From the NCBI RefSeq assembly GCF_017894365.1, contig NZ_CP059467.1, positions 4,154,001 through 4,218,000 of the forward strand: DNA of 64,000 nucleotides. Direction: 5' to 3'. Positions 57,117 through 64,000 of this stretch are shown here, piece by piece (position 1 is the stretch's first letter; the number at the start of each line of letters is the position of its first letter). The notes beneath the pieces were generated by a model. It was not told the DNA's origin. It saw nothing but the letters and a program-made list of their open reading frames with translations, and searched no databases. The DNA comes from Aromatoleum bremense (lineage in GTDB: Bacteria > Pseudomonadota > Gammaproteobacteria > Burkholderiales > Rhodocyclaceae). The position numbers were made by a program, and so were the translations under genes.

Positions 57117-57407
57117 TCATTGGTTGCCATTGAAGTCCTCTTCGAGCCAGCCATGGTAAGCGCTCCTTTCCTCTTCACTCGCTGGTCGGAAACTGACAAT
57201 CCGCAGGGCATCTTCGCGAACCGTATGCACCACCGTCAGCACTGCCAGCACATCGAACGACTGTATCCGCTGTTCGCTGCTTCGCGCACTCTCCACATCG
57301 AGGCGATAGGGGCTCTCCGGCACCATCACTGCATCGACGAAGACCAACCCATGCTTGTTGAGGTTGGCTTGCCGCTTGGCTTCATCCCAAAGAATGTGCG
57401 TGCTCAT
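57117..57407 (-). CDS. brnT: BrnT toxin
   Basis: RelE-fold ribonuclease toxin of 96 residues. ILWDEAKRQANLNKHGLVFV is the BrnT start, followed by DALRIVSFRPASEEERSAYH with the conserved Arg-Ser-R region. The start at 57407 (MSTHILWDEAK) fits the family; the frame is open 12 codons upstream. Its partner brnA is broken by the IS, so brnT is either silent, inactive or neutralised by the truncated BrnA. Confidence 0.88.
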   Translation of the reverse strand: MSTHILWDEAKRQANLNKHGLVFVDAVMVPESPYRLDVESARSSEQRIQSFDVLAVLTVVHTVREDALRIVSFRPASEEERSAYHGWLEEDFNGNQ

Positions 57408-57469
57408 CGGCTTTATTGTGGTAACAGTAATTGTGGAAGTCAAGAATTTGCGTTACTACGCAAACCGAG

Positions 57470-57538
57470 GCATAACCCTGCGGTCCACCCGCCGCTACGC
57501 GATAAAGCGGCGCAGCGCCGGTGACCTCCACATTCGAC
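57470..57538 (+). other. attC site 3, degenerate R' box
   Basis: R'' GCATAAC at 57470-57476 is the exact complement of GTTATGC at the 5' boundary of this cassette (54870-54876), showing that brnTA formed one cassette. Arms CGCCGCT and AGCGGCG are centred near 57500. The expected R' position holds ATTCGAC (57532-57538), five of seven matches to GTTRRRY. Confidence 0.7.
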
Positions 57539-57544
57539 ACCCCC

Positions 57545-58000
57545 ATGCGACTCTGGTCATTGCATCCAAGGTATCTCGACCCGCAAGGCCTGGTCGCGCT
57601 GTGGCGGGAAGCGCTTCTCGCCCGTGCCGTGCTGCGGGGCGAGACGAAGGGCTACCGCAATCATCCGCAGTTGGACCGCTTCCGCAGCCATGCGGCCCCC
57701 GTCTGCGCCATCAGCACGTATCTCGCCGGGGTGTATAGCGAGGCCGTCGCGCGCGGCTATTCGTTCGACAGCAGCAAGATCGACAGCGTGCAAGCGTGCG
57801 TGCAGTTGCCAGTCACGGATGGGCAAATCTCATACGAGTGGCGGCACCTGCTGCAGAAGCTGTCCAGGCGCAGTCCTGCACTCTACGAACATTGGCGCAG
57901 TTGTCATGAGCCGGAATGTCACCCTCTCTTTGTCGTTCGTCAGGGGCAGATCGAGCCCTGGGAGCGGCAATCCGACCCTGCGGGGACGAACGCTCGATGA
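57545..58000 (+). CDS. Pyrimidine-dimer DNA glycosylase (endonuclease V-like)
   Basis: Protein of 151 residues resembling the T4 DenV/pyrimidine dimer glycosylase family: RLWSLHPRYLDPQGLVALWR with the N-terminal residues that act in catalysis, GYRNHPQLDRFRSHAAPVCA and ISTYLAGVYSEAVARGYSFD. It would excise UV photoproducts. The ATG at 57545 lies six bases after the degenerate R' box, the same spacing seen for other cassettes, so this looks like a fourth cassette. A fragment of a second copy lies at 58728. Confidence 0.82.
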   Translation: MRLWSLHPRYLDPQGLVALWREALLARAVLRGETKGYRNHPQLDRFRSHAAPVCAISTYLAGVYSEAVARGYSFDSSKIDSVQACVQLPVTDGQISYEWRHLLQKLSRRSPALYEHWRSCHEPECHPLFVVRQGQIEPWERQSDPAGTNAR

Positions 58001-58044
58001 AGCAAGCGCCAGACAATCCGGCCCAGCGGACAAGCAGCCAGCTG

Positions 58045-58079
58045 CGCTGTCTGCCTACCTCTGACCTCCGTCGTTAGAT
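58045..58079 (+). other. Partial attC: L'-R' half after the glycosylase cassette
   Basis: CTGACCTCCGTCGTTAGAT, ending in GTTAGAT at 58073-58079, fits GTTRRRY and resembles the matching part of attC3 (GTGACCTCCACATTCGAC). No good R'' partner was found upstream. The vapC stop codon lies within the R' box. Confidence 0.5.
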
Positions 58080-58475
58080 TTCGGTGAGGGCGGATCGGAG
58101 GCCCAAGTGCTCGACAAACGGCTCAAAGTCCCTGTCGCTGTACAGCAAATCCAGCCCGCTTTCTATGCATCGGGTCGCAATCACGGCATCAATCGTTTTT
58201 CGCACCGTTACTCCCAGAGCTCGCAGCGAACGAAAGTTCCTGGCTGCTTGAATGGCAATTTCTTGCCCTCCCAGGTCAACCACGATCAGCGAAGTCATGA
58301 GTGCTCTGGCTTTATTGAAGTCGCGCTCGCTCGTGAAGCCCTGCAGCACCTCGGTCAGAATCAAGTCCCCTGTGGCAATGGGTTCTACCCCAAGCAACGA
58401 GTCCAGTTTTTCCGTTGGGGGCGTAACGGTTCCCCGGAAATAGTCGATCCAAACGCTGGAATCGACCAAAATCAC
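58074..58475 (-). CDS. vapC: VapC-type PIN-domain ribonuclease toxin
   Basis: PIN-domain toxin of 133 residues. Acidic residues of the active site are visible: D5 in ILVDSSVWIDYFRG, Glu in GDLILTEVLQGF, Asp in KTIDAVIATRCIESG and the final LLYSDRDFEPF. Its start overlaps the vapB stop (ATGA), the standard antitoxin-first order. It is encoded against the cassette direction, as often seen for toxin-antitoxin cassettes with their own promoters. Confidence 0.9.
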   Translation of the reverse strand: MILVDSSVWIDYFRGTVTPPTEKLDSLLGVEPIATGDLILTEVLQGFTSERDFNKARALMTSLIVVDLGGQEIAIQAARNFRSLRALGVTVRKTIDAVIATRCIESGLDLLYSDRDFEPFVEHLGLRSALTEI

Positions 58476-58666
58476 TTGTCCGTCCTCATCGCGTCAAGAT
58501 CTCCCTGCCAGTCGAGCTTTCCGCGAAACCGGCGAATCTCTTCCTGCTGTCGAAGGCGAAGCAGCGTCCGAAGGCCAAGCTCCACCGCTTCACGCTTGGT
58601 TTTCAGTCCTGTTGCGCGAAGTGTCTCGTTCATGAGCTTGTCGTCAATCACGATGTTGGTACGCAT
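58472..58666 (-). CDS. vapB: VapB-type antitoxin
   Basis: Antitoxin of 64 residues with an N-terminal DNA-binding strand MRTNIVIDDKLMNETLRATG and KTKREAVELGLRTLLRLRQQ, the VapB ribbon-helix-helix type, then a toxin-binding tail (IRRFRGKLDWQGDLDAM). The ATG at 58666 gives the standard start. It overlaps vapC and should repress the shared promoter. Confidence 0.88.
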   Translation of the reverse strand: MRTNIVIDDKLMNETLRATGLKTKREAVELGLRTLLRLRQQEEIRRFRGKLDWQGDLDAMRTDK

Positions 58667-58727
58667 GATGTGTATCATTCCATTACTATATACACATCGT
58701 AGTCTTTGGCGGCCCTCTGCGCAACCT

Positions 58728-58784
58728 CGTTCGACAGTGCCAAGATCGACAGCGTACAAACGTGCGTGCAGCTGCCAGTCACGG
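58728..58784 (+). pseudogene. Duplicated fragment of the pyrimidine-dimer glycosylase gene
   Basis: TTCGACAGTGCCAAGATCGA and the following 37 bases repeat 57761-57817 of the glycosylase gene with few changes; both encode SFDS(S/A)KIDSVQ(A/T)CVQLPVT. Sequence on both sides is unrelated. The fragment sits on the far side of vapBC, so a duplication or recombination event framed that locus. Confidence 0.85.
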
Positions 58785-58954
58785 GCATCGCCCCGTTTTC
58801 GCTTCGGATTGCGGGAAGCGGCGATTGCCCCGCGTGCGTTCATTCCTTGCGATTCCAGAAGCGCCGAGTAGTATTCCAACTGCACCTGCTGGAATGTGCA
58901 TCACTCGGCGCGCCGCGCGCCCCAGGGTCCAAACGGCATAAGGAGTAGAGAACC

Positions 58955-59527
58955 ATGAATCTGATGCAATATCCGATGATGCTCTTTTCGACCCATCGCG
59001 GTTGGGACGATGTGCAGCGCAGGCACCCGAGTCAGAGGAAGCTGTTCCTGATGCTCGTGTTGCCGTTGTCGATCCTTCCGCCGGTGATGATTTTGCAGGC
59101 GGCATCGGGCGTCGGCGCTACCGTCTTTCCGGGCGCACCGTTCGGCGCCTGGATGCTGGGTGCGCTGCTGTTCTTCATCGCGGAGCAGATCAGCGTTCCG
59201 CTGATGGCCGGAGTGATCCGCAGGGGCTGCGTCGCCAAGGGGGCAAGCGGCGATCTGGGCGGCGCGTATGCGGTGGCGGGGATCGCACCGGTGCCGCTGT
59301 GGCTTTCATCGCTGGCGCTGCTCGCCGGTGAAATCTGGGTTGTCGTGCTCATCGCGTTCGCAGCGCTTCTCGCATCGGGTGTCCTGATCCACCACGGTGT
59401 CGAACGGCTGCTCGGCGTCGAAGAGGACGTGAATGCCAGCGACGTCGCGGTCCAGGTCATCAGCCTCGGCGTGCTCGCGTGGGGGGCCCTGGTGTTGGTC
59501 GCAGCCACGCCGCTGCTCCTGTCGTAG
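58955..59527 (+). CDS. YIP1-family membrane protein
   Basis: Membrane protein of 190 residues with about five hydrophobic helices. The start NLMQYPMMLFSTHRGWDDVQ and SQRKLFLMLVLPLSILPPVM are typical of bacterial YIP1-domain proteins. AAGGAG precedes the ATG by ten bases. Function is unknown. It is monocistronic and lies between the integron remnant and decayed DNA. Confidence 0.8.
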   Translation: MNLMQYPMMLFSTHRGWDDVQRRHPSQRKLFLMLVLPLSILPPVMILQAASGVGATVFPGAPFGAWMLGALLFFIAEQISVPLMAGVIRRGCVAKGASGDLGGAYAVAGIAPVPLWLSSLALLAGEIWVVVLIAFAALLASGVLIHHGVERLLGVEEDVNASDVAVQVISLGVLAWGALVLVAATPLLLS

Positions 59528-59548
59528 GGGAGCCTGCCGGGTGTCAGC

Positions 59549-59592
59549 GACCGGCATATAGGATCCACTTTGTGATCGGCGTATAGGAGCCA
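59549..59592. repeat. Imperfect 19-bp direct repeats, possible IS end remnant
   Basis: GACCGGCATATAGGATCCA (59549-59567) and GATCGGCGTATAGGAGCCA (59574-59592) match in 16 of 19 positions. TGTCAGCGACCGGCATATAG resembles the kind of multi-repeat termini carried by IS21-type elements; that assignment is from memory of the type, not a match. Confidence 0.55.
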
Positions 59593-59602
59593 GTGTCATC
59601 CA

Positions 59603-59720
59603 GTCCTCGTCACCGGTGGCCCCGGCAGCGGCAATACGACGATAGCCCTGGCAAAGGCCCAGCGCGTCATAGCAGTGGGCCTGCCGCCGGGCCAGACTAT
59701 GCTGTTCTCAGTTTTTCGCG
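59603..59720 (+). pseudogene. Remnant of a UvrD/Rep-like helicase N-terminus
   Basis: One frame reads VLVTGGPGSGNTTIALAKAQ then RVIAVGLPPGQTMLFSVFRV, the Walker A region of a superfamily-1 helicase. The invariant lysine is replaced by asparagine (GSGNTT) and the frame ends soon after. It is decayed. The 59,720-60,009 stretch after it shows nothing recognisable. Confidence 0.55.
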
Positions 59721-60009
59721 TGCTTTCCGCTCACCTTCCACTGTGACAGCGGCCTTCCCCGAATTGGAGGCGGGTCGGCTTCCGCAGTACTCTTTTTCGA
59801 GGCCTGCTCGGCGTTCACTCATGTTACGGCCTGCATGCTCGCCAAGTTCCTTACAGAACCCTCTGCACTGATGGCTTCAGCCGCTTCGTTACCTCATCAA
59901 CGGCCATACTTTTTGGACATTCCGCTGATACCGTAGGCGATACCGTCAACATGCCGTCCGGCTGGGAGCGGAAGTCGAGACAAGTGCATCTCGCGCCAGC
60001 ATCATCAAG

Positions 60010-60381
60010 TCAGCCCGCAACGGTCTCGGCAATCAGAACCTCGGCCGGAATGCCCAGGCCTTGGTGCAATCTACGGATCATGCCCAGTGTCAAGGGGCGC
60101 TTGTGGTTCAGGATTTCGTAGACACGGTTGCTCCGGCCGATGAACGGTTCCAGATCCTTCACCGACAGGCCGCTTTGCTCCATCCGGAACTTGATCGCTT
60201 CGACCGGATCCGGCGCGCCAATGGGAAAGTGCTTGGCCTCATAGGCTTGCACCAAGGTGGTCAGGATATCCAGGCGGTCTCCCTCCGGGGTACCCGGCTC
60301 GGGGTCGAACTCCATCAAGGCCGAAATTTCCTTCAGCGTCGCCTTGTAATCGACTTCGGTATGAATAGGGCGGATGTCCAT
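60010..60381 (-). CDS. higA: HigA-type antitoxin
   Basis: Antitoxin of 123 residues. The C-terminal half is a helix-turn-helix (IKFRMEQSGLSVKDLEPFIG, then RSNRVYEILNHKRPLTLGMI); the N-terminal half (IRPIHTEVDYKATLKEISAL) is the HigB-binding part typical of HigA with this length. The ATG at 60381 has GGAGG five bases upstream. It follows higB, the toxin-first order characteristic of higBA loci. Confidence 0.9.
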   Translation of the reverse strand: MDIRPIHTEVDYKATLKEISALMEFDPEPGTPEGDRLDILTTLVQAYEAKHFPIGAPDPVEAIKFRMEQSGLSVKDLEPFIGRSNRVYEILNHKRPLTLGMIRRLHQGLGIPAEVLIAETVAG

Positions 60382-60399
60382 GTGGTCCTCCATGGTCAC

Positions 60400-60702
60400 T
60401 CAGACCATTTCAACGGTTTCTGCGTCCACTTCGTCGTATTCCTTGTGGGTACCGACGAATTTCACGTAGACGATCTGCAACCTGTAGGCGATCGCCACGA
60501 TCAACCGGTAGTCGTTGCCTTTAATGTTGAAAACGACGCGCCGGTTCTTGAGGATGCTGGCGCTGCCGTACTGCGCTTTGATGTCCGATGGCTGAGTCCA
60601 GGACGCTTTGGTCGCTTCCTCAAACCAGGCCTTCAAAGGCTGCTCGGCGTCCGGATGAAGTTTCCAGAAGTCTCGAAGTGTGGAGACGGCTATCACTCGC
60701 AT
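60400..60702 (-). CDS. higB: HigB-type mRNA interferase toxin
   Basis: RelE-fold ribonuclease of 100 residues (HigB_toxin family): RVIAVSTLRDFWKLHPDAEQ, then SILKNRRVVFNIKGNDYRLI and LQIVYVKFVGTHKEYDEVDA. The conserved N-x-R-x-x-F and H-K-E-Y-D blocks are intact. The ATG at 60702 fits the family. It precedes higA by 18 bases. Confidence 0.92.
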   Translation of the reverse strand: MRVIAVSTLRDFWKLHPDAEQPLKAWFEEATKASWTQPSDIKAQYGSASILKNRRVVFNIKGNDYRLIVAIAYRLQIVYVKFVGTHKEYDEVDAETVEMV

Positions 60703-60838
60703 CAAAATCACTTTAGTCCCAATTTGGGACTGGCGCAAGTGGCACCGGGGTGTCAACCCGGTAGCGGGAACGCATATACTCGACAATCGCACGCATTGTT
60801 GCCAACATCGGACGAAGAAAACCCTCAGAATCCAATCC

Positions 60839-62350
60839 ATGCTATTCACGGGCACATCGGCCGAGCTGTTCCGACACGTCAGTGCGGACAAGGCCGGCAT
60901 CTACCGCAGCATCATGGAGAGCTTCGCCGCGGCAAAACGCCAGTTCAGGCTCCACATGCGACCTGACGAGGTGCTGGCCGAAGCCCGGTGGACCGATGGC
61001 GTACCGAAGCTCGAAGAGGTGCAGGTCGCGCTCGCCCAACTCGTCGATTGGGGCAACCTCGAATCGCAACCCGACACGGCACGCGTAGCGAGCATCGGCG
61101 ACTTCTACCGGGCCCGCTTCCTCTACCGCCTGTCGCATGGTGGCGAGGCGGTCGAGACGGCGCTCGCCGCCTTCGCCAAGGCGCTCGGCCGGCGGGCCGA
61201 GTTGCAGACCATTGCGCTCGAAGACATCGCCAGCCGGCTGAAGACCCTGCTCGCACTCGCCGACGCGTCGACGCCCGATGCGGCGAAGGTGCACGAAACC
61301 TTGCGCGATCTGGTGCGTGTGTTCGAGAGTCTGGCCGACAACGCCCAGGCCTTCATGGCGGGCATGGCGCGCAGCATCGAGCTGCAGCAGGCCGATGCCA
61401 CCGCGGTGGTGGCCTACAAGAAGCGGCTGATCGACTACCTCGAACGTTTCATCGGCGACCTGGTCGGGCGCTCCGGTGAGATCGCGCAGCACATCACCTT
61501 GCTCGACCTGCGGATCGATCCGCTGCTGTGGGCGGCCGCGCAACGCGAAGCGCGCGACGCGGCGCCCGGCGATTCACTGGCGCAGGCCGACGCGCTCGCG
61601 CAGCGCCAGCAGGCCTGGCGCGAACGCTGGAAGGGCCTGCGTGGCTGGTTCGTCAGCACGCAGCATGAACCGCCGCAGGCCGAGGTGCTGCGCTCGAAGG
61701 CGCGGGCGGCGATTCCGCAGCTGCTGGCGGCGGTCGCGGCGCTCAACGAGCGGCGCAGCGGGCGCAGCGATCGTTCGGCCGACTTCCGCGTGCTGGCCGG
61801 CTGGTTCGCGGCATGCGCCGACGATGACGAGGCGCACCGCCTGGGCCGCGCCGCGTTCGCCCTCAACCCGGCGCGGCATTTCTCGCTGAAGCCGGGCGCC
61901 GGCCACGAACTGCCCGCCACCACGCCGTGGGCCGAGGCGCCGCCGCTGCGCATTCATCCACGCTTGCGCGAGTACGGCGAGGCCGCCCCGCGCGGTCCGC
62001 TACCCAGGGTGCGCGAGCGCAACGAGGAACGCGCCCTGCTCGCCCGCCAACTGGACGAAGAGCACCGGCAGGTCGACGCCGCACGCGAGCGCCTGGCCAC
62101 GGGCCGCAGGATGCGTCTGTCCGAGATCGGGCGGCTCGACCCGCACGCCTTTGCGCTGTTGCTGAGCCTGCTCGGCGAGGCCCTGACCGCGCAAGCCTCG
62201 CCCGACGACGTGGTCGAGCGCCAAACCGGCGACGGCCTGCTGCGCATTCGCCTCGAGCCGCTGGATGCGCACACGCATGCCGAAGTGGCCACCGATGCCG
62301 GCGTGTTCGCCGGCCGCGACCACCACATCACGATCACCGCCACGCCATGA
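60839..62350 (+). CDS. jetA: Wadjet-like JetA (DUF2397/TIGR02677 family)
   Basis: Protein of 503 residues matching the DUF2397 type, the kleisin-like subunit of one Wadjet class. FRHVSADKAGIYRSIMESFA and MRPDEVLAEARWTDGVPKLE form the winged-helix start; IGDFYRARFLYRLSHGGEAV and GLRGWFVSTQHEPPQAEVLR are further blocks I recognise. Wadjet complexes (JetABCD) cleave closed circular plasmid DNA. The stop overlaps jetB (ATGA). Assignment rests on remembered family sequence and the gene pairing. Confidence 0.78.
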   Translation: MLFTGTSAELFRHVSADKAGIYRSIMESFAAAKRQFRLHMRPDEVLAEARWTDGVPKLEEVQVALAQLVDWGNLESQPDTARVASIGDFYRARFLYRLSHGGEAVETALAAFAKALGRRAELQTIALEDIASRLKTLLALADASTPDAAKVHETLRDLVRVFESLADNAQAFMAGMARSIELQQADATAVVAYKKRLIDYLERFIGDLVGRSGEIAQHITLLDLRIDPLLWAAAQREARDAAPGDSLAQADALAQRQQAWRERWKGLRGWFVSTQHEPPQAEVLRSKARAAIPQLLAAVAALNERRSGRSDRSADFRVLAGWFAACADDDEAHRLGRAAFALNPARHFSLKPGAGHELPATTPWAEAPPLRIHPRLREYGEAAPRGPLPRVRERNEERALLARQLDEEHRQVDAARERLATGRRMRLSEIGRLDPHAFALLLSLLGEALTAQASPDDVVERQTGDGLLRIRLEPLDAHTHAEVATDAGVFAGRDHHITITATP

Positions 62351-63594
62351 CGCCGATGAAGTTCGACAGCGCCGCGATCGGCGAGCAGCAGGCCCGCCAC
62401 CAGCGCGAGGAGTTTACCGGTGCGCTGCGAGCCCTGCTGATGACGCCGCTGATGACGCCCGCGCAGGGCGGGTTCGCCGCCGTGCGCCGCCATGCCGACG
62501 CGCTGCGCGAGTGGTTCGTCCGCGAGGCCGGCTGGCCCCTGCACATCGAACGCGATGCGGCGCGCCTGTACAAGCGCCCCGCCGATCTCGACGACGCGAC
62601 ACGCGGGCTGCCCGGCTACGAGCGGCGCCGCTACGTGTTGCTGTGCCTCGCCTGCGCGGCGCTGGAGCGGGCCGATCCGCAGATCACGCTGCGGGTCCTC
62701 GGTGACCGGCTGCTCGCGCTGGCGGCTGACCCCGACCTCGCCGCGCTCGGCTTTACGTTCACGCTCCAGGCGCAGCACGAGCGGCGCGAACTGGTCGCCG
62801 TCTGCAAAACGCTGCTCGAACTCGGCGTACTGCAGCGCGTGGCCGGTGACGAAGAGGGCTTCGTGCGCGGCGGCGCGGAAGGATCGGACGCCTTGCACGA
62901 CGCGCTCTACGACGTCCAGCGGCGCCTCCTCGCGGGGGTGCTCGCGGCATCGCGCGGCCCATCCACGTGGCCGGCGGACGAAGCGCCGGCGACCCTCGAA
63001 GCGCGGCTCGCCGCGCTGGTGGCGGAACACGTTCCCGACAGCGACGAAGGCCGGCGCACGGCCCTGCGCCACCACCTGGCGCGCCGGCTGCTCGACGACC
63101 CGGTGATCTACTTCGACCGCCTCGATGCCGAACTGCGCGCCTACTTCATGAACCAGCGCGGCACCATGGCCGCGCGCCTGTGCGAAGCCACCGGGCTGGT
63201 GGCCGAACAGCGTGCCGAAGGCCTCGCGCTGGCCGACGAAGACGGCGAGCTGACCGACGTGGCGATGCCGGCCGAAGGCACCGAAGCGCATGTCACCCTG
63301 CTGGTCGCAGAGTTCCTGACCGCACGCACGGCCACCAGCGTGAGCGAGGCCGAGGTCGCCGCGTTCATCGCCTCTGCCCGCCAACGCTTCGGTAGCTTCT
63401 GGCGCAAATCGGCCCGCGAAGCCGGCTCCGAGCACGAGCTGGCGGCGACGGCGCTCGCACGCCTGCAACGCCTGCAGCTGGTGATGCGCGACGGCACCCA
63501 GGTGCGAACGCTGCCGGCACTGGCGCGTTTTGCGGTCGGCGAGGCCGAGATCAAGCCGGCGGCACCCGCCACCACCGGCAACCTGTTCGATTGA
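62347..63594 (+). CDS. jetB: Wadjet-like JetB (DUF2398/TIGR02678 family)
   Basis: Protein of 415 residues of the DUF2398 type. Recognisable blocks are GGFAAVRRHADALREWFVRE, ARLYKRPADLDDATRGLPGY and ERRRYVLLCLACAALERADP, then ELVAVCKTLLELGVLQRVAG and VYFDRL-like VIYFDRLDAELRAYFMNQRG. It would be the KITE-like partner of JetA and the SMC subunit. jetC and jetD should follow but the sequence runs into an insertion sequence within a few bases of the stop. Confidence 0.78.
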   Translation: MTPMKFDSAAIGEQQARHQREEFTGALRALLMTPLMTPAQGGFAAVRRHADALREWFVREAGWPLHIERDAARLYKRPADLDDATRGLPGYERRRYVLLCLACAALERADPQITLRVLGDRLLALAADPDLAALGFTFTLQAQHERRELVAVCKTLLELGVLQRVAGDEEGFVRGGAEGSDALHDALYDVQRRLLAGVLAASRGPSTWPADEAPATLEARLAALVAEHVPDSDEGRRTALRHHLARRLLDDPVIYFDRLDAELRAYFMNQRGTMAARLCEATGLVAEQRAEGLALADEDGELTDVAMPAEGTEAHVTLLVAEFLTARTATSVSEAEVAAFIASARQRFGSFWRKSAREAGSEHELAATALARLQRLQLVMRDGTQVRTLPALARFAVGEAEIKPAAPATTGNLFD

Positions 63595-63597
63595 GAT

Positions 63598-64000
63598 GAG
63601 CCTCTTGCAAAAGTCCGACTTCGGAAATGTGAAAGTGAGGCGTTCGCTCGCCGGGAGCGCGATTTTCGCATTGGCGGCGTCGGCAGGGCTTTTCGGCTAG
63701 GTCATTGGCATGGTTTTGCGATTTTTTGACGCAGGGAGTCCTGCCTCATTGATGGCAGTGATGTCAGGGCAGGCGTTGCGGTGCGCAGTGTCATTGTCGC
63801 AATCGCATCAACTGGTCGGCGGACAGCGCCAGGACACCGAACATCAGGTGCCCCATGACCTTGGTGCCGCCCTTGACCCGGACGGAGTTACCGCCGAACT
63901 CATCCTTGAGCCGCGCATTGCTGCGCTCGGCGACAGTGCGTTCGTTGTAACGGATCGCGTCGGCCGGCTCGAACGCCTCTTTCTTGCCGCCGCGCGGATT
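63598..64000. mobile_element. Insertion sequence, left part only, at the jetB 3' end
   Basis: GAGCCTCTTGCAAAAGTCC at 63598 onward looks like an IS terminal repeat and starts three bases after the jetB stop. The 190 bases before the transposase stop are non-coding. The other end lies outside the window, so inverted repeats and target duplication cannot be verified. Confidence 0.7.
63791..64000 (-). CDS. Transposase, C-terminal fragment (window edge)
   Basis: The last 69 residues of a DDE transposase, continuing beyond the window. YNERTVAERSNARLKDEFGG contains the catalytic-Glu region (R-S-N-A-R-L), and KVMGHLMFGVLALSADQLMR closes the protein. IS1182/IS5-like by resemblance. Confidence 0.75.
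   Translation of the reverse strand, partial: NPRGGKKEAFEPADAIRYNERTVAERSNARLKDEFGGNSVRVKGGTKVMGHLMFGVLALSADQLMRLRQ

Larger units (their letters stand above)
54885..57130 (-). pseudogene. brnA: brnA antitoxin gene split by an insertion sequence
   Basis: The 5' part (57130 down to 56880) encodes MATNEMHATRKGGESN up to GRPTGSDKESTTIRFDRDVL and AAFRAAGP. The 3' part lies beyond the IS at 54954-54885 and reads PGWQTRMNAALRDWLKTHSA, then a TAA stop. Joining across one copy of the 6-bp duplication restores the BrnA reading frame. The start ATG overlaps the brnT stop. As it stands the antitoxin lacks its last ~21 residues and carries an IS-encoded tail (SSTVQAQNARF). Confidence 0.9.

Noticed and set aside
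55013..57133. Plus-strand open frame of 706 codons opposite the IS1634 transposase
   Set aside because: It is the complement of a transposase with intact catalytic residues and has no domain of its own.
59593..59871. Open frame of 92 codons after the YIP1 gene
   Set aside because: It reads a different frame from the recognisable helicase remnant and shows no domain; composition looks non-coding.

Overview
The window is high-GC DNA with the gene content of a betaproteobacterium of the Rhodocyclales. An Aromatoleum/Azoarcus relative (EbN1-like) is most likely. This rests on recognised gene types: tsaB-rimI-udg-lplT, an Azospirillum-type IpdC, the AmmeMemoRadiSam trio, an MCE/Mla transporter next to ppx/ppk, and an EtfAB-linked acyl-CoA catabolic block. 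No database search was possible. No rRNA or tRNA gene was recognised.

Layout. 1-8.4 kb is housekeeping: lplT converges on udg/rimI/tsaB (overlapping starts and stops), then an OmpR/EnvZ two-component pair, and ispZ-yciI-bolA-ppiC packed as one unit ending at a clear hairpin terminator. 8.4-16.7 kb is an acyl-CoA oxidation cluster: acyl-CoA dehydrogenase, a stand-alone CbiM-like membrane protein and etfAB, divergent from a TetR regulator whose upstream region carries nested palindromes. It is followed by tatD, an enoyl-CoA hydratase and an acyl-CoA ligase. 16.8-20.3 kb encodes an MCE/Mla-type lipid ABC transporter (permease, ATPase, MCE protein, lipoprotein) directly downstream of ppx. ppk is divergent.

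24.3-32.8 kb is accessory DNA between ppk and relA: a decayed XRE fragment, an ssb, a protein with two ribbon-helix-helix-like repeats, an IS4-family element with a (GGAAC)12 array, a two-gene module of unknown function (DUF457-like metal site plus double zinc ribbon), an AT-rich DarT/DarG pair whose toxin has an N-terminal hydrophobic anchor, and an IS5-family element containing a piece of an IS66 transposase.

32.9-52.2 kb returns to core genes: relA with a degenerate hydrolase site, an EamA transporter, mtfA, a host-attachment family protein, ybaK-like, gst, thpR-ispF-ispD, ipdC, epd, an MgtC/DUF4010 transporter, the AmmeMemoRadiSam B-A-S trio, a small alpha/beta hydrolase and mfd.

52.2-64 kb is a second accessory region. 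It starts with a nucleotidyltransferase/HEPN pair. A broken integron follows: a truncated integrase gene, attI, and cassettes bounded by attC sites. The cassettes carry a zinc-ribbon membrane protein, a putative PD-(D/E)XK nuclease, brnTA and a pyrimidine-dimer glycosylase, with vapBC at the far edge. An IS1634-family element splits brnA with a 6-bp target duplication. After a YIP1 protein and decayed remnants come higBA and the first two genes of a Wadjet-like anti-plasmid operon (DUF2397/DUF2398), which runs straight into a further IS at the window edge. Five toxin-antitoxin-type pairs (darTG, MNT/HEPN, brnTA, vapBC, higBA) plus part of a Wadjet operon make the accessory regions dense in conflict systems.
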